Shown: positions 1-8,302 of the stretch, piece after piece
How positions within the stretch are numbered: position 1 is the first letter of the stretch
Layout of the letters: every line of letters starts with the position of its first letter
Source of the DNA: Synechococcus sp. CS-1328
GTDB taxonomy: Bacteria; Cyanobacteriota; Cyanobacteriia; PCC-6307; Cyanobiaceae
Length of the DNA: 64,000 nt
Reading direction: 5' to 3'
Assembly (NCBI RefSeq): GCF_025128095.1
Contig: NZ_JAHLYT010000071.1
Coordinates: 62,001 to 126,000, forward strand
Made by a program: the position numbers and the translations under genes
Notes under the pieces: generated by a model
Database searches by the model: none
What the model saw: the letters and a program-made list of their open reading frames with translations, nothing else
What the model was told of the DNA's origin: nothing

Positions 1-374
1 CAGATCTGCGCGTTCGGAAAGGCGCGGGCCATGGCCGGGACCGGCAGCTTGTGCTCGAGGCCGGAACTGGTGGGCAGCACGATCGTGCGCACCGGTCCGT
101 GGATCTGCTCCAGGGCAGCCAGGTGGCGCAGCACGTCTGGCGTTGGTGCCACCGGCGCGTAGAGCAGCAGCCCCTGCTCCAGCCGCAGCACCGTCATCCG
201 GATCGGCACGGCCACGTAGTAGATCCCCTGCAGTTGCTCAAAGCTCCACACCTGATCGGCGATCAGCTCGCGCACCAGGGTGCGGCGCTGGCCGTAGGGG
301 TAGAGGGGCAGCAGCGGCCACCAGGGCCAGCGTTGATCCGCCACGGCTTCGGCCACTGTCATGGCGGCTGTCAT
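1..374 (-). CDS. DUF4336 domain protein (C-terminus cut by window edge)
   Basis: This minus-strand reading frame runs off the left edge, so only about the first 124 codons are visible. The start is an ATG at 374 that overlaps the TGA of the upstream permease gene (ATGA overlap); a second in-frame ATG lies at 362. The visible protein begins MTAAMTVAEAVADQRWPW and continues through an RTLVRELI / PIRMTVLRL / EQIHGPVRTIVLPTS pattern that I associate with the DUF4336 family, metallo-beta-lactamase-like proteins common in cyanobacteria and plants. Its function is unknown. Four-base overlap with the metal permease suggests it is the fourth cistron of the metal-import operon. The family call is from memory of the pattern; the operon placement is seen directly. 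Confidence 0.7.
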   Translation of the reverse strand, partial: MTAAMTVAEAVADQRWPWWPLLPLYPYGQRRTLVRELIADQVWSFEQLQGIYYVAVPIRMTVLRLEQGLLLYAPVAPTPDVLRHLAALEQIHGPVRTIVLPTSSGLEHKLPVPAMARAFPNAQI

Positions 375-1225
375 GGCGCCTGAGACCGGTTGCGCCGGTG
401 GGCCAGCAGCCCATGGCGGGGTGCGAACAGCAGGGCCATCAGGAAGAGGCCCGTCTGCCACAGAACGATGCAGCCGGCTGTGGAGGCATCGAACCAGTAG
501 CTGGCATACACCCCCAGCAGGCTTGCCAGGGCGGCGCTGGCCATGGCCAGCCAGCACATCCGGTCGAATCGATCGGTGAGCAGGTAGGCGGTGGCTCCAG
601 GGGTGACGAGCATGGCCACCACCAGGATGATTCCCACGGTCTGCAGGCCGGCCACCGCCGCCAGCGACAGCATCGAGAGCAGCAGGTAGTGGAGCACTCC
701 GGTGCGGATGCCGATCGAACGGGCGTGGGTCGGATCAAAGCAGAACAGCACCAGATCGCGGCGGAAGACCAGCAACACCGCCAGCACGATCAGCGAGATC
801 ACCAAGGTCTGGATGACGTCCTCCGGCGAGATGCCCAGGACGTTGCCGAACAGAATATGGGTGAGATCGATCGTGCTGCGCACCTTGGAAACCAGCGTGA
901 TTCCCAGGGCGAAGAAACCGGTGAACACCAGGCCGATCACCGTGTCCTCCTTCACCCGTGTCTTCTGCTTGATGAAGCCGATCGAGGCCACCGAGCCCAC
1001 ACCGAACACAAAGGCACCGAGGGCGTAGGGCAGCCCTAGGGCGTAGGCGATCACCACGCCCGGCATCACGGCGTGGGACACCGCATCCCCCATCAGGGCC
1101 CAGCCCTTGAGGGTCATGAAGCAGGAGAGCATGCCGCAGACGCTGGCCACCAACAGGCTCACCAGCAGCGCCTTGACCATGAAGTCGTGTCGCAGGGGCT
1201 CCAGCAGCAGGGTGGCGAGATCCAT
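371..1225 (-). CDS. mntB: Manganese/zinc ABC transporter permease (MntB-type)
   Basis: A 284-residue integral membrane protein of the ABC-3 metal permease family (ZnuB/MntB/PsaC-like). It shows about eight hydrophobic segments, with the family-typical N-terminal SCFMTLKGWALMGDAVSHAV block around residues 35-55 and the GILLVVAMLV-type helix in the C-terminal half. It would form the inner-membrane channel driven by the ATPase encoded just upstream (1-base gap to the ATPase stop). I infer Mn rather than Zn from the binding protein encoded first in the operon. The final codon overlaps the start of the DUF4336 gene. Length is normal for the family. Confidence 0.88.
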   Translation of the reverse strand: MDLATLLLEPLRHDFMVKALLVSLLVASVCGMLSCFMTLKGWALMGDAVSHAVMPGVVIAYALGLPYALGAFVFGVGSVASIGFIKQKTRVKEDTVIGLVFTGFFALGITLVSKVRSTIDLTHILFGNVLGISPEDVIQTLVISLIVLAVLLVFRRDLVLFCFDPTHARSIGIRTGVLHYLLLSMLSLAAVAGLQTVGIILVVAMLVTPGATAYLLTDRFDRMCWLAMASAALASLLGVYASYWFDASTAGCIVLWQTGLFLMALLFAPRHGLLAHRRNRSQAP

Positions 1226-1226
1226 C

Positions 1227-2033
1227 TCAGGAGCCCTCGCTGCCAGTGGCCGGTCCCATCACGGGCACCCCGCCACCGAAGGTGCGGGCCAGATTCTCGG
1301 GGGTGAACACTTCGGATGTTTCGCCGTAGGCCAGCACGGTCTTGTTGATCAGCACCACCTGATCGCAGAAGCTGCGCACGTGGGCCATGTCGTGCGTCGA
1401 AATCAGGATTGAGCGACCCTCCTGGCGGAACTGCAGCAGCAGGTCGACGATCAGTTTTTCGGTCCGGATATCGACTCCATTGAAGGGTTCATCCAACAGC
1501 AACACCGAGGCGCCCTGGGCGAGGGCGCGGGCCAGAAAGGCCCGCTTGCGCTGTCCGCCGGAGAGCGAACCGATCTGACGGTGGCGCAGGGCCCACAGCT
1601 CCACCCGCTCCAGGGCATGACGCACGGCGGCATGGTCGGCGGGACGGGGGATGCGCAGCAGATTCATGGCGCCATAGCGCCCCATCATCACGACGTTCTC
1701 CACACTCACCGGGAAGTCCCAGTCGACCATCTCGCTCTGGGGCACGTAGGCCACGGCGTGCTGGCGCTGCGCATCCCGCACCTCCAGGCCATTGATGCGG
1801 ATGCGGCCGCAGGAGGGCTTGATGAAGCCCATCAACGCCTTGAACAGGGTGGATTTGCCGGCCCCATTCATGCCCACCAGACCGCAGATGCTGCCGGCCG
1901 GCAGCACCAGGCTGGCACCGTGCAGAGCAACGCTTCCGTGATAATCCACACTGACGTTCTCCACGTCCAGCCGCAGGCCTGAGCGGAGCTGGCCTGCCGT
2001 GCTGTGATCGGCACCCCAGGCGGCGTCAGCCAT
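1227..2033 (-). CDS. mntA: Manganese/zinc ABC transporter ATP-binding protein (MntA-type)
   Basis: A 268-residue ABC ATPase. Visible motifs are Walker A GMNGAGKST (residues about 54-62), signature LSGGQRKRAFLARAL, Walker B SVLLLDEPFNGVD, and the switch histidine in LISTHDM. It would energise metal uptake together with the permease encoded downstream and the lipoprotein receptor encoded upstream. Its ATG overlaps the last 8 bases of the receptor gene, consistent with translational coupling. ATPases of this family do not reveal the metal, so Mn specificity rests on the receptor. Confidence 0.9.
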   Translation of the reverse strand: MADAAWGADHSTAGQLRSGLRLDVENVSVDYHGSVALHGASLVLPAGSICGLVGMNGAGKSTLFKALMGFIKPSCGRIRINGLEVRDAQRQHAVAYVPQSEMVDWDFPVSVENVVMMGRYGAMNLLRIPRPADHAAVRHALERVELWALRHRQIGSLSGGQRKRAFLARALAQGASVLLLDEPFNGVDIRTEKLIVDLLLQFRQEGRSILISTHDMAHVRSFCDQVVLINKTVLAYGETSEVFTPENLARTFGGGVPVMGPATGSEGS

Positions 2034-3075
2034 TCGTGAGCCCCTTCACGATCAGATCGACGTTGTGTCGCTGCAACTCCAACAGGCTAGGCGCGGGACC
2101 CGTGGACTCCGAGAGCGAATCGACGTAGAACGTACCGCCAAAGCGGGCTCCGCTGGCCGCCGCCAACTGGCGCATGCTCTTGTCGCTGACGGTGCTTTCG
2201 CAGAACACCGCAGGCACCTTGCGCCGGCGCACTTCGTCGCTGAGACGGGCCTGTCGCCGCGGGGTGGCCTCTCCTTCGCCGTTCACCGGCCAGAGGTAGC
2301 CCTCCTGCAGTCCGTAGTCGCGGGCGAGATAGCTGAACGCCCCCTCGCAGGTCACCAGCATCCGCTGGTTGGGCGGCACACTTGCCAGGGAGCGGCGCAG
2401 ATCCTGATCCAGCTGGGCAAGCTTCAGCTTGTAGGCCTCCGCATTACGGCGGTAGGTGGTGGCTCCGGCTGGATCTAGGTCGATGAAGGCGTCCCGGATC
2501 GTGTCCACATAGTGCTGGGCACGGCTGGGCGACATCCAGGCATGGGGATTGGGCTTGCCTGGCTCTGTGCTGCTGGCGGGCTCCAGACCATCGCTGCGAA
2601 TCGGCAAGGGATCGATCCCCTGGCTCACCACCACCCGGCGAGCCCCCTGGATGGTGTCGGTGAAACGCTGGGACCAGCGCTCCAGATTGAAGCCGTTTTC
2701 CAGGACCATCACGGCACCCTGGGCGCGGCGCAGATCGCTGGGCGTGGGCTCGTAGTGATGGATTTCGCTGCCCACCTTGGTGATCGAGGCCACTTCCAGT
2801 CGATCTCCGGCCACGTTGCGGGCCATGTCCGCCAGCACCGTGAAGGTGGTGAGCACCAGGGGACGCCCCTCGGATGCTGAGGGTGAGCCTGCTGAAACCT
2901 GTCCCTGTGGCCGATCCTGCGATGGTGCTGTGCATGCCGCCAGCAGCAGCAGCAGGGGGAGTGCCAACAGGGCCAGGCCGGCTCGCCTGGGCGGTCTGGC
3001 CTGGTCAGCCTGGTGTCGATCGACGAAGCACGGGGATGGCACGGTGGACCTGGAAGCCGGAAAGGTTGCCGGCAT
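2026..3075 (-). CDS. mntC: Manganese-type metal-binding lipoprotein of ABC transporter
   Basis: A 349-residue cluster A-I (metal) solute-binding protein. A basic N-terminus and hydrophobic stretch (residues 33-47) end in a lipobox LAAC with Cys48, so the mature protein should be lipid-anchored. The four metal ligands expected for the MntC/PsaA type are all present: His106 or His107 in EIHHYEP, His178 in PNPHAW, Glu244 in CEGAF, and Asp319 in YVDSLS. The Glu/Asp pair and the lack of a His-rich acidic loop point to Mn(II) rather than Zn(II). First gene of a tight operon with the ATPase and permease. The N-terminus before the hydrophobic core is rather long (about 32 residues), so a later start is possible. 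Confidence 0.88.
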   Translation of the reverse strand: MPATFPASRSTVPSPCFVDRHQADQARPPRRAGLALLALPLLLLLAACTAPSQDRPQGQVSAGSPSASEGRPLVLTTFTVLADMARNVAGDRLEVASITKVGSEIHHYEPTPSDLRRAQGAVMVLENGFNLERWSQRFTDTIQGARRVVVSQGIDPLPIRSDGLEPASSTEPGKPNPHAWMSPSRAQHYVDTIRDAFIDLDPAGATTYRRNAEAYKLKLAQLDQDLRRSLASVPPNQRMLVTCEGAFSYLARDYGLQEGYLWPVNGEGEATPRRQARLSDEVRRRKVPAVFCESTVSDKSMRQLAAASGARFGGTFYVDSLSESTGPAPSLLELQRHNVDLIVKGLTNG

Positions 3076-3141
3076 GACCGGGATGAGCCTAGGCAGCCTG
3101 GGGGGCAGACCCCGCCGCTGAACCAGCCACGGGCAGGCAGC

Positions 3142-3172
3142 AAAAAGCCCCGCAGGGGTGAGCCTGCGGGGC
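3142..3172 (-). terminator. Rho-independent terminator of psbA
   Basis: On the minus strand a perfect 10-bp GC-rich stem (arms 3163-3172 and 3147-3156, 6-base loop) is followed at once by five T residues (complement of 3142-3146). It lies 65-95 bases downstream of the psbA stop and upstream of mntC, so it should separate psbA transcripts from the metal-transport operon. Confidence 0.85.
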
Positions 3173-3237
3173 CATGGGCGGAATCGAGACGCTTCGCTTG
3201 GACCGTTAGGGATGAGCCCGGTAAAGCGCCCTCGTGA

Positions 3238-4314
3238 TCAACCGATGGTGGGTGCCGTCAGTGCCACGGGTGCGGCGCTGCTGGCGGCCAGGTCGAGCGG
3301 GAAGTTGTGAGCGTTGCGCTCGTGCATCACTTCCATGCCCAGACCAGCGCGGTTGAGGATATCGGCCCAGGTGTTCACCACCCGGCCCTGACCATCCAGG
3401 ATCGACTGGTTGAAGTTGAAGCCGTTCAGGTTGAAGGCCATCGTGCTCACGCCCAAGGAGGTGAACCAGATGCCGACCACCGGCCAGGCAGCCAGGAAGA
3501 AGTGGAGGCTGCGGCTGTTGTTGAAGGAGGCGTATTGGAAGATCAGGCGACCGAAGTAACCGTGGGCAGCCACGATGTTGTAAGTCTCTTCCTCTTGGCC
3601 GAACTTGTAGCCGTAGTTCTGGCTCTCGCTCTCGGTGGTTTCACGCACCAGCGAGGAGGTCACCAGGGAGCCGTGCATGGCGGAGAACAGACTGCCGCCG
3701 AACACACCGGCCACACCCAGCATGTGGAAGGGGTGCATCAGGATGTTGTGCTCAGCCTGGAACACCAGCATGAAGTTGAAGGTGCCCGAGATGCCGAGCG
3801 GCATGCCATCGGAGAAGGAGCCCTGACCGAAGGGATAGATCAGGAACACGGCGAAGGCGGCCGACAGCGGAGCGCTGTAGGCGACGCAGATCCAGGGACG
3901 CATGCCCAGGCGGTAGGAGAGCTCCCACTGCCGGCCCATGTAGGCGGAGATGCCGATCAGGAAGTGGAAGACCACCAGCTGGTAAGGACCGCCGTTGTAC
4001 AGCCACTCGTCGAGGCTGGCGGCTTCCCAGATGGGATAGAAGTGCAGGCCGATGGCGTTGCTGGAGGGAACAACAGCACCGGAGATGATGTTGTTGCCGT
4101 AGATCAGGGAGCCGGCGACCGGCTCACGGATGCCGTCGATGTCGACGGCGGGGGCGGCGATGAAGGCCACCACATAGCAGATGGTGGCAGCCAGCAGGCA
4201 GGGGATCATCAGAACACCGAACCAACCCACGTAGATGCGGTTGTTGGTGGAGGTGACCCACTCACAGAAGCTTTCCCAGCTTCCGCTGCGGCCGCTGCGG
4301 ACGGCAGTGGTCAT
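3238..4314 (-). CDS. psbA: Photosystem II reaction centre protein D1, D1:1-like form
   Basis: D1 carries most ligands of the oxygen-evolving Mn4Ca cluster and the redox-active tyrosine of photosystem II in the thylakoid membrane. I start it at the ATG at 4314 ([19 protein letters not shown]), giving 358 residues; the open frame extends 31 codons further but that part is not D1-like. Numbering is one below the standard D1 scheme. Visible key residues include Asp169 (standard 170), Glu188 (189), His197 (198), and the C-terminal [13 protein letters not shown] with processing expected after Ala343 (344), leaving a 15-residue extension. Residue 129 (standard 130) is Gln in MGRQWELS, the D1:1 hallmark; D1:2 isoforms have Glu. 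It has its own terminator downstream. Confidence 0.97.
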   Translation of the reverse strand: MTTAVRSGRSGSWESFCEWVTSTNNRIYVGWFGVLMIPCLLAATICYVVAFIAAPAVDIDGIREPVAGSLIYGNNIISGAVVPSSNAIGLHFYPIWEAASLDEWLYNGGPYQLVVFHFLIGISAYMGRQWELSYRLGMRPWICVAYSAPLSAAFAVFLIYPFGQGSFSDGMPLGISGTFNFMLVFQAEHNILMHPFHMLGVAGVFGGSLFSAMHGSLVTSSLVRETTESESQNYGYKFGQEEETYNIVAAHGYFGRLIFQYASFNNSRSLHFFLAAWPVVGIWFTSLGVSTMAFNLNGFNFNQSILDGQGRVVNTWADILNRAGLGMEVMHERNAHNFPLDLAASSAAPVALTAPTIG

Positions 4315-4513
4315 GAATGAAGAGGACGGATGGGATGGAGGAATGGTGCCCGCTTGTGCGCTGATCGCTGCCGATCCCATGGGGAGGCAACAGTGATGGC
4401 GACACACGGGACAACCCGATCAGCCGAAGGGATGATCCCGAACGGTTAGAAAAACGTTACGTGAACTGGACAGAACATGCTGGTGATCAGCCGCCTGGGA
4501 AATACATCGTTTC

Positions 4514-4556
4514 GTTGCTTTAAGTTGCGTTACTTAAGAAGTAACAATCCTGTTAC
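4514..4556 (-). promoter_or_regulatory. psbA upstream palindrome and GTTAC repeats
   Basis: In the 248-base AT-richer gap before psbA there is a palindrome GTTACTT-AAG-AAGTAAC (4529-4545), another GTTAC at 4552-4556 and one at 4456-4460. Two GTTGCnTT units separated by two bases (4514-4521, 4524-4531) resemble a degenerate HLR1 direct repeat, the site bound by the response regulator RpaB at high-light-responsive cyanobacterial promoters. I could not place a convincing -35/-10 pair. The repeats are seen; the RpaB link is an inference. Confidence 0.35.
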
Positions 4557-4562
4557 ATGAGT

Positions 4563-6020
4563 TCAGCTTGAGGCCTGCGGCAGGGCTGATCCGGCGCCGT
4601 TGATGCGGCTGGACTGCTGCTGCACCCAGCTGCGCCCCTGGTGCAGGAAGGCTGCCCAGTCGAGTTTCTCGGCCTCGGCGGCCCGGGCGACCAGCAGCGG
4701 TGCCTGGCGCTTGATCCGTTCCAGATCAGGGGCGGCCACTCCGGCGGTGAGGGCCAGCATGTCGGCCATGGCATGGCCCACGACCCGCGTCAGGTAGGCC
4801 GCGCTGACCGCCTGCACCGTGCCACCGATCAACCAGGTGGCTCCATGCAGCTTGATCGCGGCGGCCAGGGCCTGGGTGCTCCACTCCACCACGCCCTGAG
4901 CCAGAGCCGCTTTGCCCAGCTCCAGGGCCGCCTCGCGCAGCTGCGCCATCGACCAGGAGCAGCCCCAGAGGCGAGCCATCTCCTGCAGCATCAGGCCGTT
5001 GGCCACCGCCAGCACCAGCAGATCCAGGCTGGGCAGCGGAGCGGCGAAGACCCCCGCCGCCACGATCCACTGGGTGCGCTGCTGCAGCTGGATCCAGCGC
5101 TGGCGGCGCAGCTGTTCCAGATCGGCCTGCCAGCGGCGATGCAGCAGGCGCAGGCTGCGCAGCCGGGCGTCACGACGCAGCTGCAGCGGGCGTTGCCGCA
5201 GATCCAGCGCCAGCGGTTCCAGGGCCTCCGCCAGCGCAGGGCTCGACCCATCCCAGAACAGGACACGCGCCGCTTGCCCCTCAGGCAGTTGGGCGGCCAG
5301 CTCCTGCCGCATACGCTCCGTCTCCGTGGACCCTTGGAACGTGGCCAGCAGCCACAGGCAGGGGCAGTCGTCCAGGCCTTCCAGCCAGCGCAGATCGGCG
5401 GCACTGAGGGGCAGCCGCAGGTGGTAGAGCAGCACATCGCAGCGCTCGAACAGGGTTGGCCAGCGCCAGTCCGGACTGCTCGCCGGCAGGGGCCGGGCCC
5501 AGTGCAGCGCCAGGGAGGTCCGGCCCCGCAGGGCGTCACGCATCGGCGCCATCACGGCGGCATCGGGAAGCTGAACCCCCACCAGCGCCAGGCTCAGGCC
5601 TGGCTCCTCCTGGCTGGAGCGCCACTCCTGCAGTTCGCGCCGCCGCTCCTGCTGCCGCGGCGCCTCCGCTCCTTCCAGCTGAACAAACTGCTCGATCAGG
5701 CCCTCGCAACGTTGCAGCAAGCCGGTGGCGGTGGCCGGCAACCTGGCGGTGACCGTTCCCCTGCCCGAGAGCCAGACCAGGCCAGCGGCGGCGGCGGCGG
5801 CCGGCAGCGCCGCGGCGATCAGCCCATGGCCGAGATGACCAAGCACATCGCTGACTACCCAGCCGCTGCCCACCACGGCCACCACGGGCAACCAGGGCCC
5901 TCGCCCCAGCAGACTCCGCACGGCTGGACCGAGCGCCGAAGGCTCGGTCGCCGGTTCGGTTACCGCTGAATCCGTGGCGGCACCAGGAGCAGCTGGGCTG
6001 GGGTGGTCTGCGCTGGTCAC
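4563..6020 (-). CDS. YcjF/DUF697 family membrane protein with degenerate GTPase-like region
   Basis: A 485-residue protein. The N-terminal 90 residues contain two hydrophobic segments. Residues about 100-300 look like a Ras-like GTPase fold (alternating strands such as LSLALVGVQL, CDVLLYHL, CLWLLATF), but no P-loop GxxxxGK[ST] is visible. The C-terminal part, residues about 315-460, has hydrophobic helices (AAPLPSLDLLVLAVANG; TWLIGGTVQAVSAAYLTRVVGHAMA) typical of DUF697, found in YcjF-type membrane-stress proteins. Function is unknown. It is divergent from the cation transporter and lies upstream of psbA on the same strand. The missing nucleotide-binding loop suggests a scaffold role. Confidence 0.7.
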   Translation of the reverse strand: MTSADHPSPAAPGAATDSAVTEPATEPSALGPAVRSLLGRGPWLPVVAVVGSGWVVSDVLGHLGHGLIAAALPAAAAAAGLVWLSGRGTVTARLPATATGLLQRCEGLIEQFVQLEGAEAPRQQERRRELQEWRSSQEEPGLSLALVGVQLPDAAVMAPMRDALRGRTSLALHWARPLPASSPDWRWPTLFERCDVLLYHLRLPLSAADLRWLEGLDDCPCLWLLATFQGSTETERMRQELAAQLPEGQAARVLFWDGSSPALAEALEPLALDLRQRPLQLRRDARLRSLRLLHRRWQADLEQLRRQRWIQLQQRTQWIVAAGVFAAPLPSLDLLVLAVANGLMLQEMARLWGCSWSMAQLREAALELGKAALAQGVVEWSTQALAAAIKLHGATWLIGGTVQAVSAAYLTRVVGHAMADMLALTAGVAAPDLERIKRQAPLLVARAAEAEKLDWAAFLHQGRSWVQQQSSRINGAGSALPQASS

Positions 6021-6175
6021 GAAGGGACGGCTGGGACCCGAACATGCCGAATCTCTAGCTCAGCCGCCTCCGGATCAGCCGCCCGTTGCGCCGGCCACCA
6101 CCGCTGGCTTCCGTGAGCACCGTGTTCTGGGGATTTGCCAATAGGTTTGGTGGCCACGCGCATCGAGATCCGGAC

Positions 6176-7093
6176 ATGGCCGTCGGGGCAGGGTCCGACA
6201 ATCGCGGGCAGGTGCAGCGGGTCCTGTTGATCGCCCTGGCGGTCAACGTGGTGATGAGCCTGCTGAAGCTGATGGTTGGACTGTTCACGGGGTCCCTGGC
6301 GGTGCTGGCGGATGCCATGCACAGCGCCACCGATGGCCTCTCCAGCCTGCTGGGCCTGTTCACCAACGGCCTTTCCGATCCCCGCCCCGATCGGGATCAT
6401 CCCTATGGCCACCACAAATACGAGGCTGTCGGTGCCCTGGCGATCGCCGCCTTCATCCTGTTCGCGGCCTTCGAGATCCTGCAGACGGCCGTGCAGCGGA
6501 TCAGCGTCGGTCTGACGCCGTTGCGGGTGGACGCGCCGGAGCTGCTGCTGCTGCTGCTGGCCCTGGGTTTCAACATTCTCCTGTCCAGTTACGAGCACGG
6601 CGAGGGACGCAGACTCGGCAGCCGCCTGCTGATCGCCGACGCGCTGCACACCCGCAGCGACATCTGGACGACCCTGGTGGTGCTGGTCGGTCTGTGCGGT
6701 GCGGTGTTCCTGCGCCAGAGCTGGCTGGACGTGGCGCTGGCGATCCCGCTCTGCGTGCTGCTGGTCAAGGTGTGCTGGTCGGTGATCACCACGAATCTCC
6801 CCTGGCTGGTGGACCAGATCGCGATCGCTCCGGAGGCCATCCATGCCGTGGCGATGGCCGTACCCGGAGTGCTCAACTGCCACGACATCGCCAGTCGTGG
6901 TGTGCTCGGTCAACAGGTGTTCATCGACATGCACCTGGTCGTGTCGGCCAACGATCTGCCCACGGCCCATCGCATCACTGAGTTGGTGGAAGAACACCTG
7001 GAGGAGCGTTTCGGTCCGGTGCGTTGCACCATCCACCTCGAGCCCCCGGAATACGCGAGTGCGGAGATCACCTTCCGAGGAACCCATGGCTGA
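6176..7093 (+). CDS. Cation diffusion facilitator (CDF) family metal transporter
   Basis: An inner-membrane proton-coupled exporter of divalent metals (Zn, Fe, Mn or Co). I use the ATG at 6176 (MAVGAGSDN), which puts the first helix about 12 residues in; an open frame extends back to 6086. Metal-site signatures are present: LADAMHSATDG in helix II, DHPYGHHKYE in the histidine-rich loop before helix III, and HTRSD in helix V. The C-terminal cytoplasmic domain ends in a normal HxxxE-like region (VRCTIHLEPPE). It heads a plus-strand cluster and overlaps the next gene by 8 bases. The metal cannot be read from the sequence, though a nearby Mn importer makes metal homeostasis a local theme. Confidence 0.87.
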   Translation: MAVGAGSDNRGQVQRVLLIALAVNVVMSLLKLMVGLFTGSLAVLADAMHSATDGLSSLLGLFTNGLSDPRPDRDHPYGHHKYEAVGALAIAAFILFAAFEILQTAVQRISVGLTPLRVDAPELLLLLLALGFNILLSSYEHGEGRRLGSRLLIADALHTRSDIWTTLVVLVGLCGAVFLRQSWLDVALAIPLCVLLVKVCWSVITTNLPWLVDQIAIAPEAIHAVAMAVPGVLNCHDIASRGVLGQQVFIDMHLVVSANDLPTAHRITELVEEHLEERFGPVRCTIHLEPPEYASAEITFRGTHG

Positions 7094-7619
7094 TCTCCTG
7101 CCTGGGACTCCACCGCTGCTGCGGCCGGGCCAGATGGCGCTGGTGAACCGTCTGATTGCCGACCTGCGCGCCGCTCCCGCCTGGCATGGTCAGTTGCCGG
7201 TGCTGCTGCTGGACCGCTGCTGGTTGCGGCTCGAGGTGGTTCCGGTCGAATCCCTGGCCACGGCCCTGCCTCCCGATGGCAGCGGCGAAGCTCCTGAGCT
7301 CGCACGATTCCGCCAGCTCCGGGCAGAGGGCCTGGAGGACTGGGCGGCACAGCTGCAGTGCTGGGAGGAGTTTGACCTCCTGCCGTTCCAGCAGGCCCTG
7401 CAGCGCTACTGGACCCGGCAGAGGCGCGGTGATGACGGCTGGACCCTGCCGGCCTACCTGGAGTTGTTGCGCTGCTACCGCCGCAGCCTCGAGTGTGGTG
7501 TTCCTCACCTGCCCCTGCTGGTGCTGCCCCGCCGCGGCAGCGGTGAGACCCACCGTCTGCACTGGCTGCAACGACCGTTCGCCTCCACCTGTCCGTCGAT
7601 GCGGCACACTTGCGCCTGA
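7086..7619 (+). CDS. Conserved hypothetical protein (177 aa)
   Basis: I do not recognise a domain. The ATG at 7086 (MADLLPGTPPLLRPGQ) overlaps the end of the cation transporter gene by 8 bases, and codon use matches the neighbours, so it is very likely real. The protein has no signal peptide or membrane span and is rich in Leu, Arg and Trp, with a predicted helical core (LARFRQLRAEGLEDWAAQLQ). Close spacing (15 bases to the next gene) suggests one transcript through to trpS. Confidence 0.75.
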   Translation: MADLLPGTPPLLRPGQMALVNRLIADLRAAPAWHGQLPVLLLDRCWLRLEVVPVESLATALPPDGSGEAPELARFRQLRAEGLEDWAAQLQCWEEFDLLPFQQALQRYWTRQRRGDDGWTLPAYLELLRCYRRSLECGVPHLPLLVLPRRGSGETHRLHWLQRPFASTCPSMRHTCA

Positions 7620-7634
7620 CTCAGGGCTGCGGCA

Positions 7635-8297
7635 ATGGCCGACGACACCACCCCCTCCATTTCCAAGGACCGGCACGACGCACCCAGCCGTGGTGGCCGC
7701 CCTGGTCCCAACCGTGAGCCCGGTGGTTTTCGCATCCGCCTGAGTGACAACGAGATGCGCTCGGCCCGGGCTCTGCAGGAGGCCTTCGGTCTGCGCTCCA
7801 CCGTGGCCGTGCTCGGTTTTGCGGTGCGCAGCCTGGGCCAGATGCTGGAACAGGGTCAGCTGGAGGCACTGCTGGCCGAGCAGCGCGCCCAGGGCGATGC
7901 CCGGCCATCCGGCGATGCCCGCCCTGCGCGCCGCAATGAGGTTCGTCGTGGCGAAGGCCGTCCGGCCCCGGCGGCCCGGGCCAACCCCTTTGCTCGTCCG
8001 GCCCGCCCCGCCGCAGCGCCGAGCGAAGAGGAAGTGTCTCCTGCCGATGCTGCGGACGAGGATCAGCTGATCAGCGCGGAGACCGACAGCAGCGAATCCA
8101 CCGATTCGGAAGCAGCAGCTGTTGAAGCAGTGTCTTCGGAAGCAGTGTCATCGCTAGCAGCGGCTGACGAAGCGATGTCTGACGAAGCCGCTTCCTCGGA
8201 TCCAGTGGCGTCTGAAACGGTGGATGCAGGACCCGTGGATTCAGAACCTGTGGACGCAGATCCCTTGGCTGCTGAAGTGGCCACAGCCGCCGGCTGA
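7635..8297 (+). CDS. Conserved hypothetical protein with acidic low-complexity tail
   Basis: A 220-residue protein in two parts. Residues about 30-85 form a small ordered region (GFRIRLSDNEMRSARALQEAFGLRSTVAVLGFAVRSLGQML) that resembles a ribbon-helix-helix or short helical DNA-binding module. Residues about 140-220 are a low-complexity run of Ala, Ser, Glu and Asp (SSEAVSS, DEAMSDEAASSD) encoded by degenerate tandem DNA. A basic Arg/Pro linker joins them. It lies 5 bases before trpS. Function unknown; the basic-plus-acidic layout is typical of intrinsically disordered nucleic-acid-associated proteins, but that is inference. Confidence 0.72.
   Translation: MADDTTPSISKDRHDAPSRGGRPGPNREPGGFRIRLSDNEMRSARALQEAFGLRSTVAVLGFAVRSLGQMLEQGQLEALLAEQRAQGDARPSGDARPARRNEVRRGEGRPAPAARANPFARPARPAAAPSEEEVSPADAADEDQLISAETDSSESTDSEAAAVEAVSSEAVSSLAAADEAMSDEAASSDPVASETVDAGPVDSEPVDADPLAAEVATAAG
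8107..8290 (+). repeat. Degenerate coding minisatellite in the acidic tail gene
   Basis: Short units built around GAAGCAGTGTC, TCGGAAGCAGTG and GTGGATnCAG recur about every 12-24 bases, encoding the Ala/Ser/Glu/Asp-rich tail. Units are imperfect, so the array is old or under selection for composition rather than sequence. Confidence 0.5.
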
Positions 8298-8302
8298 CGG
8301 AG

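Noticed and set aside
3307-4320. Plus-strand 337-codon frame opposite psbA
   Set aside because: It is a shadow of the highly biased psbA coding sequence and is His/Gly/Glu-rich without a family match.
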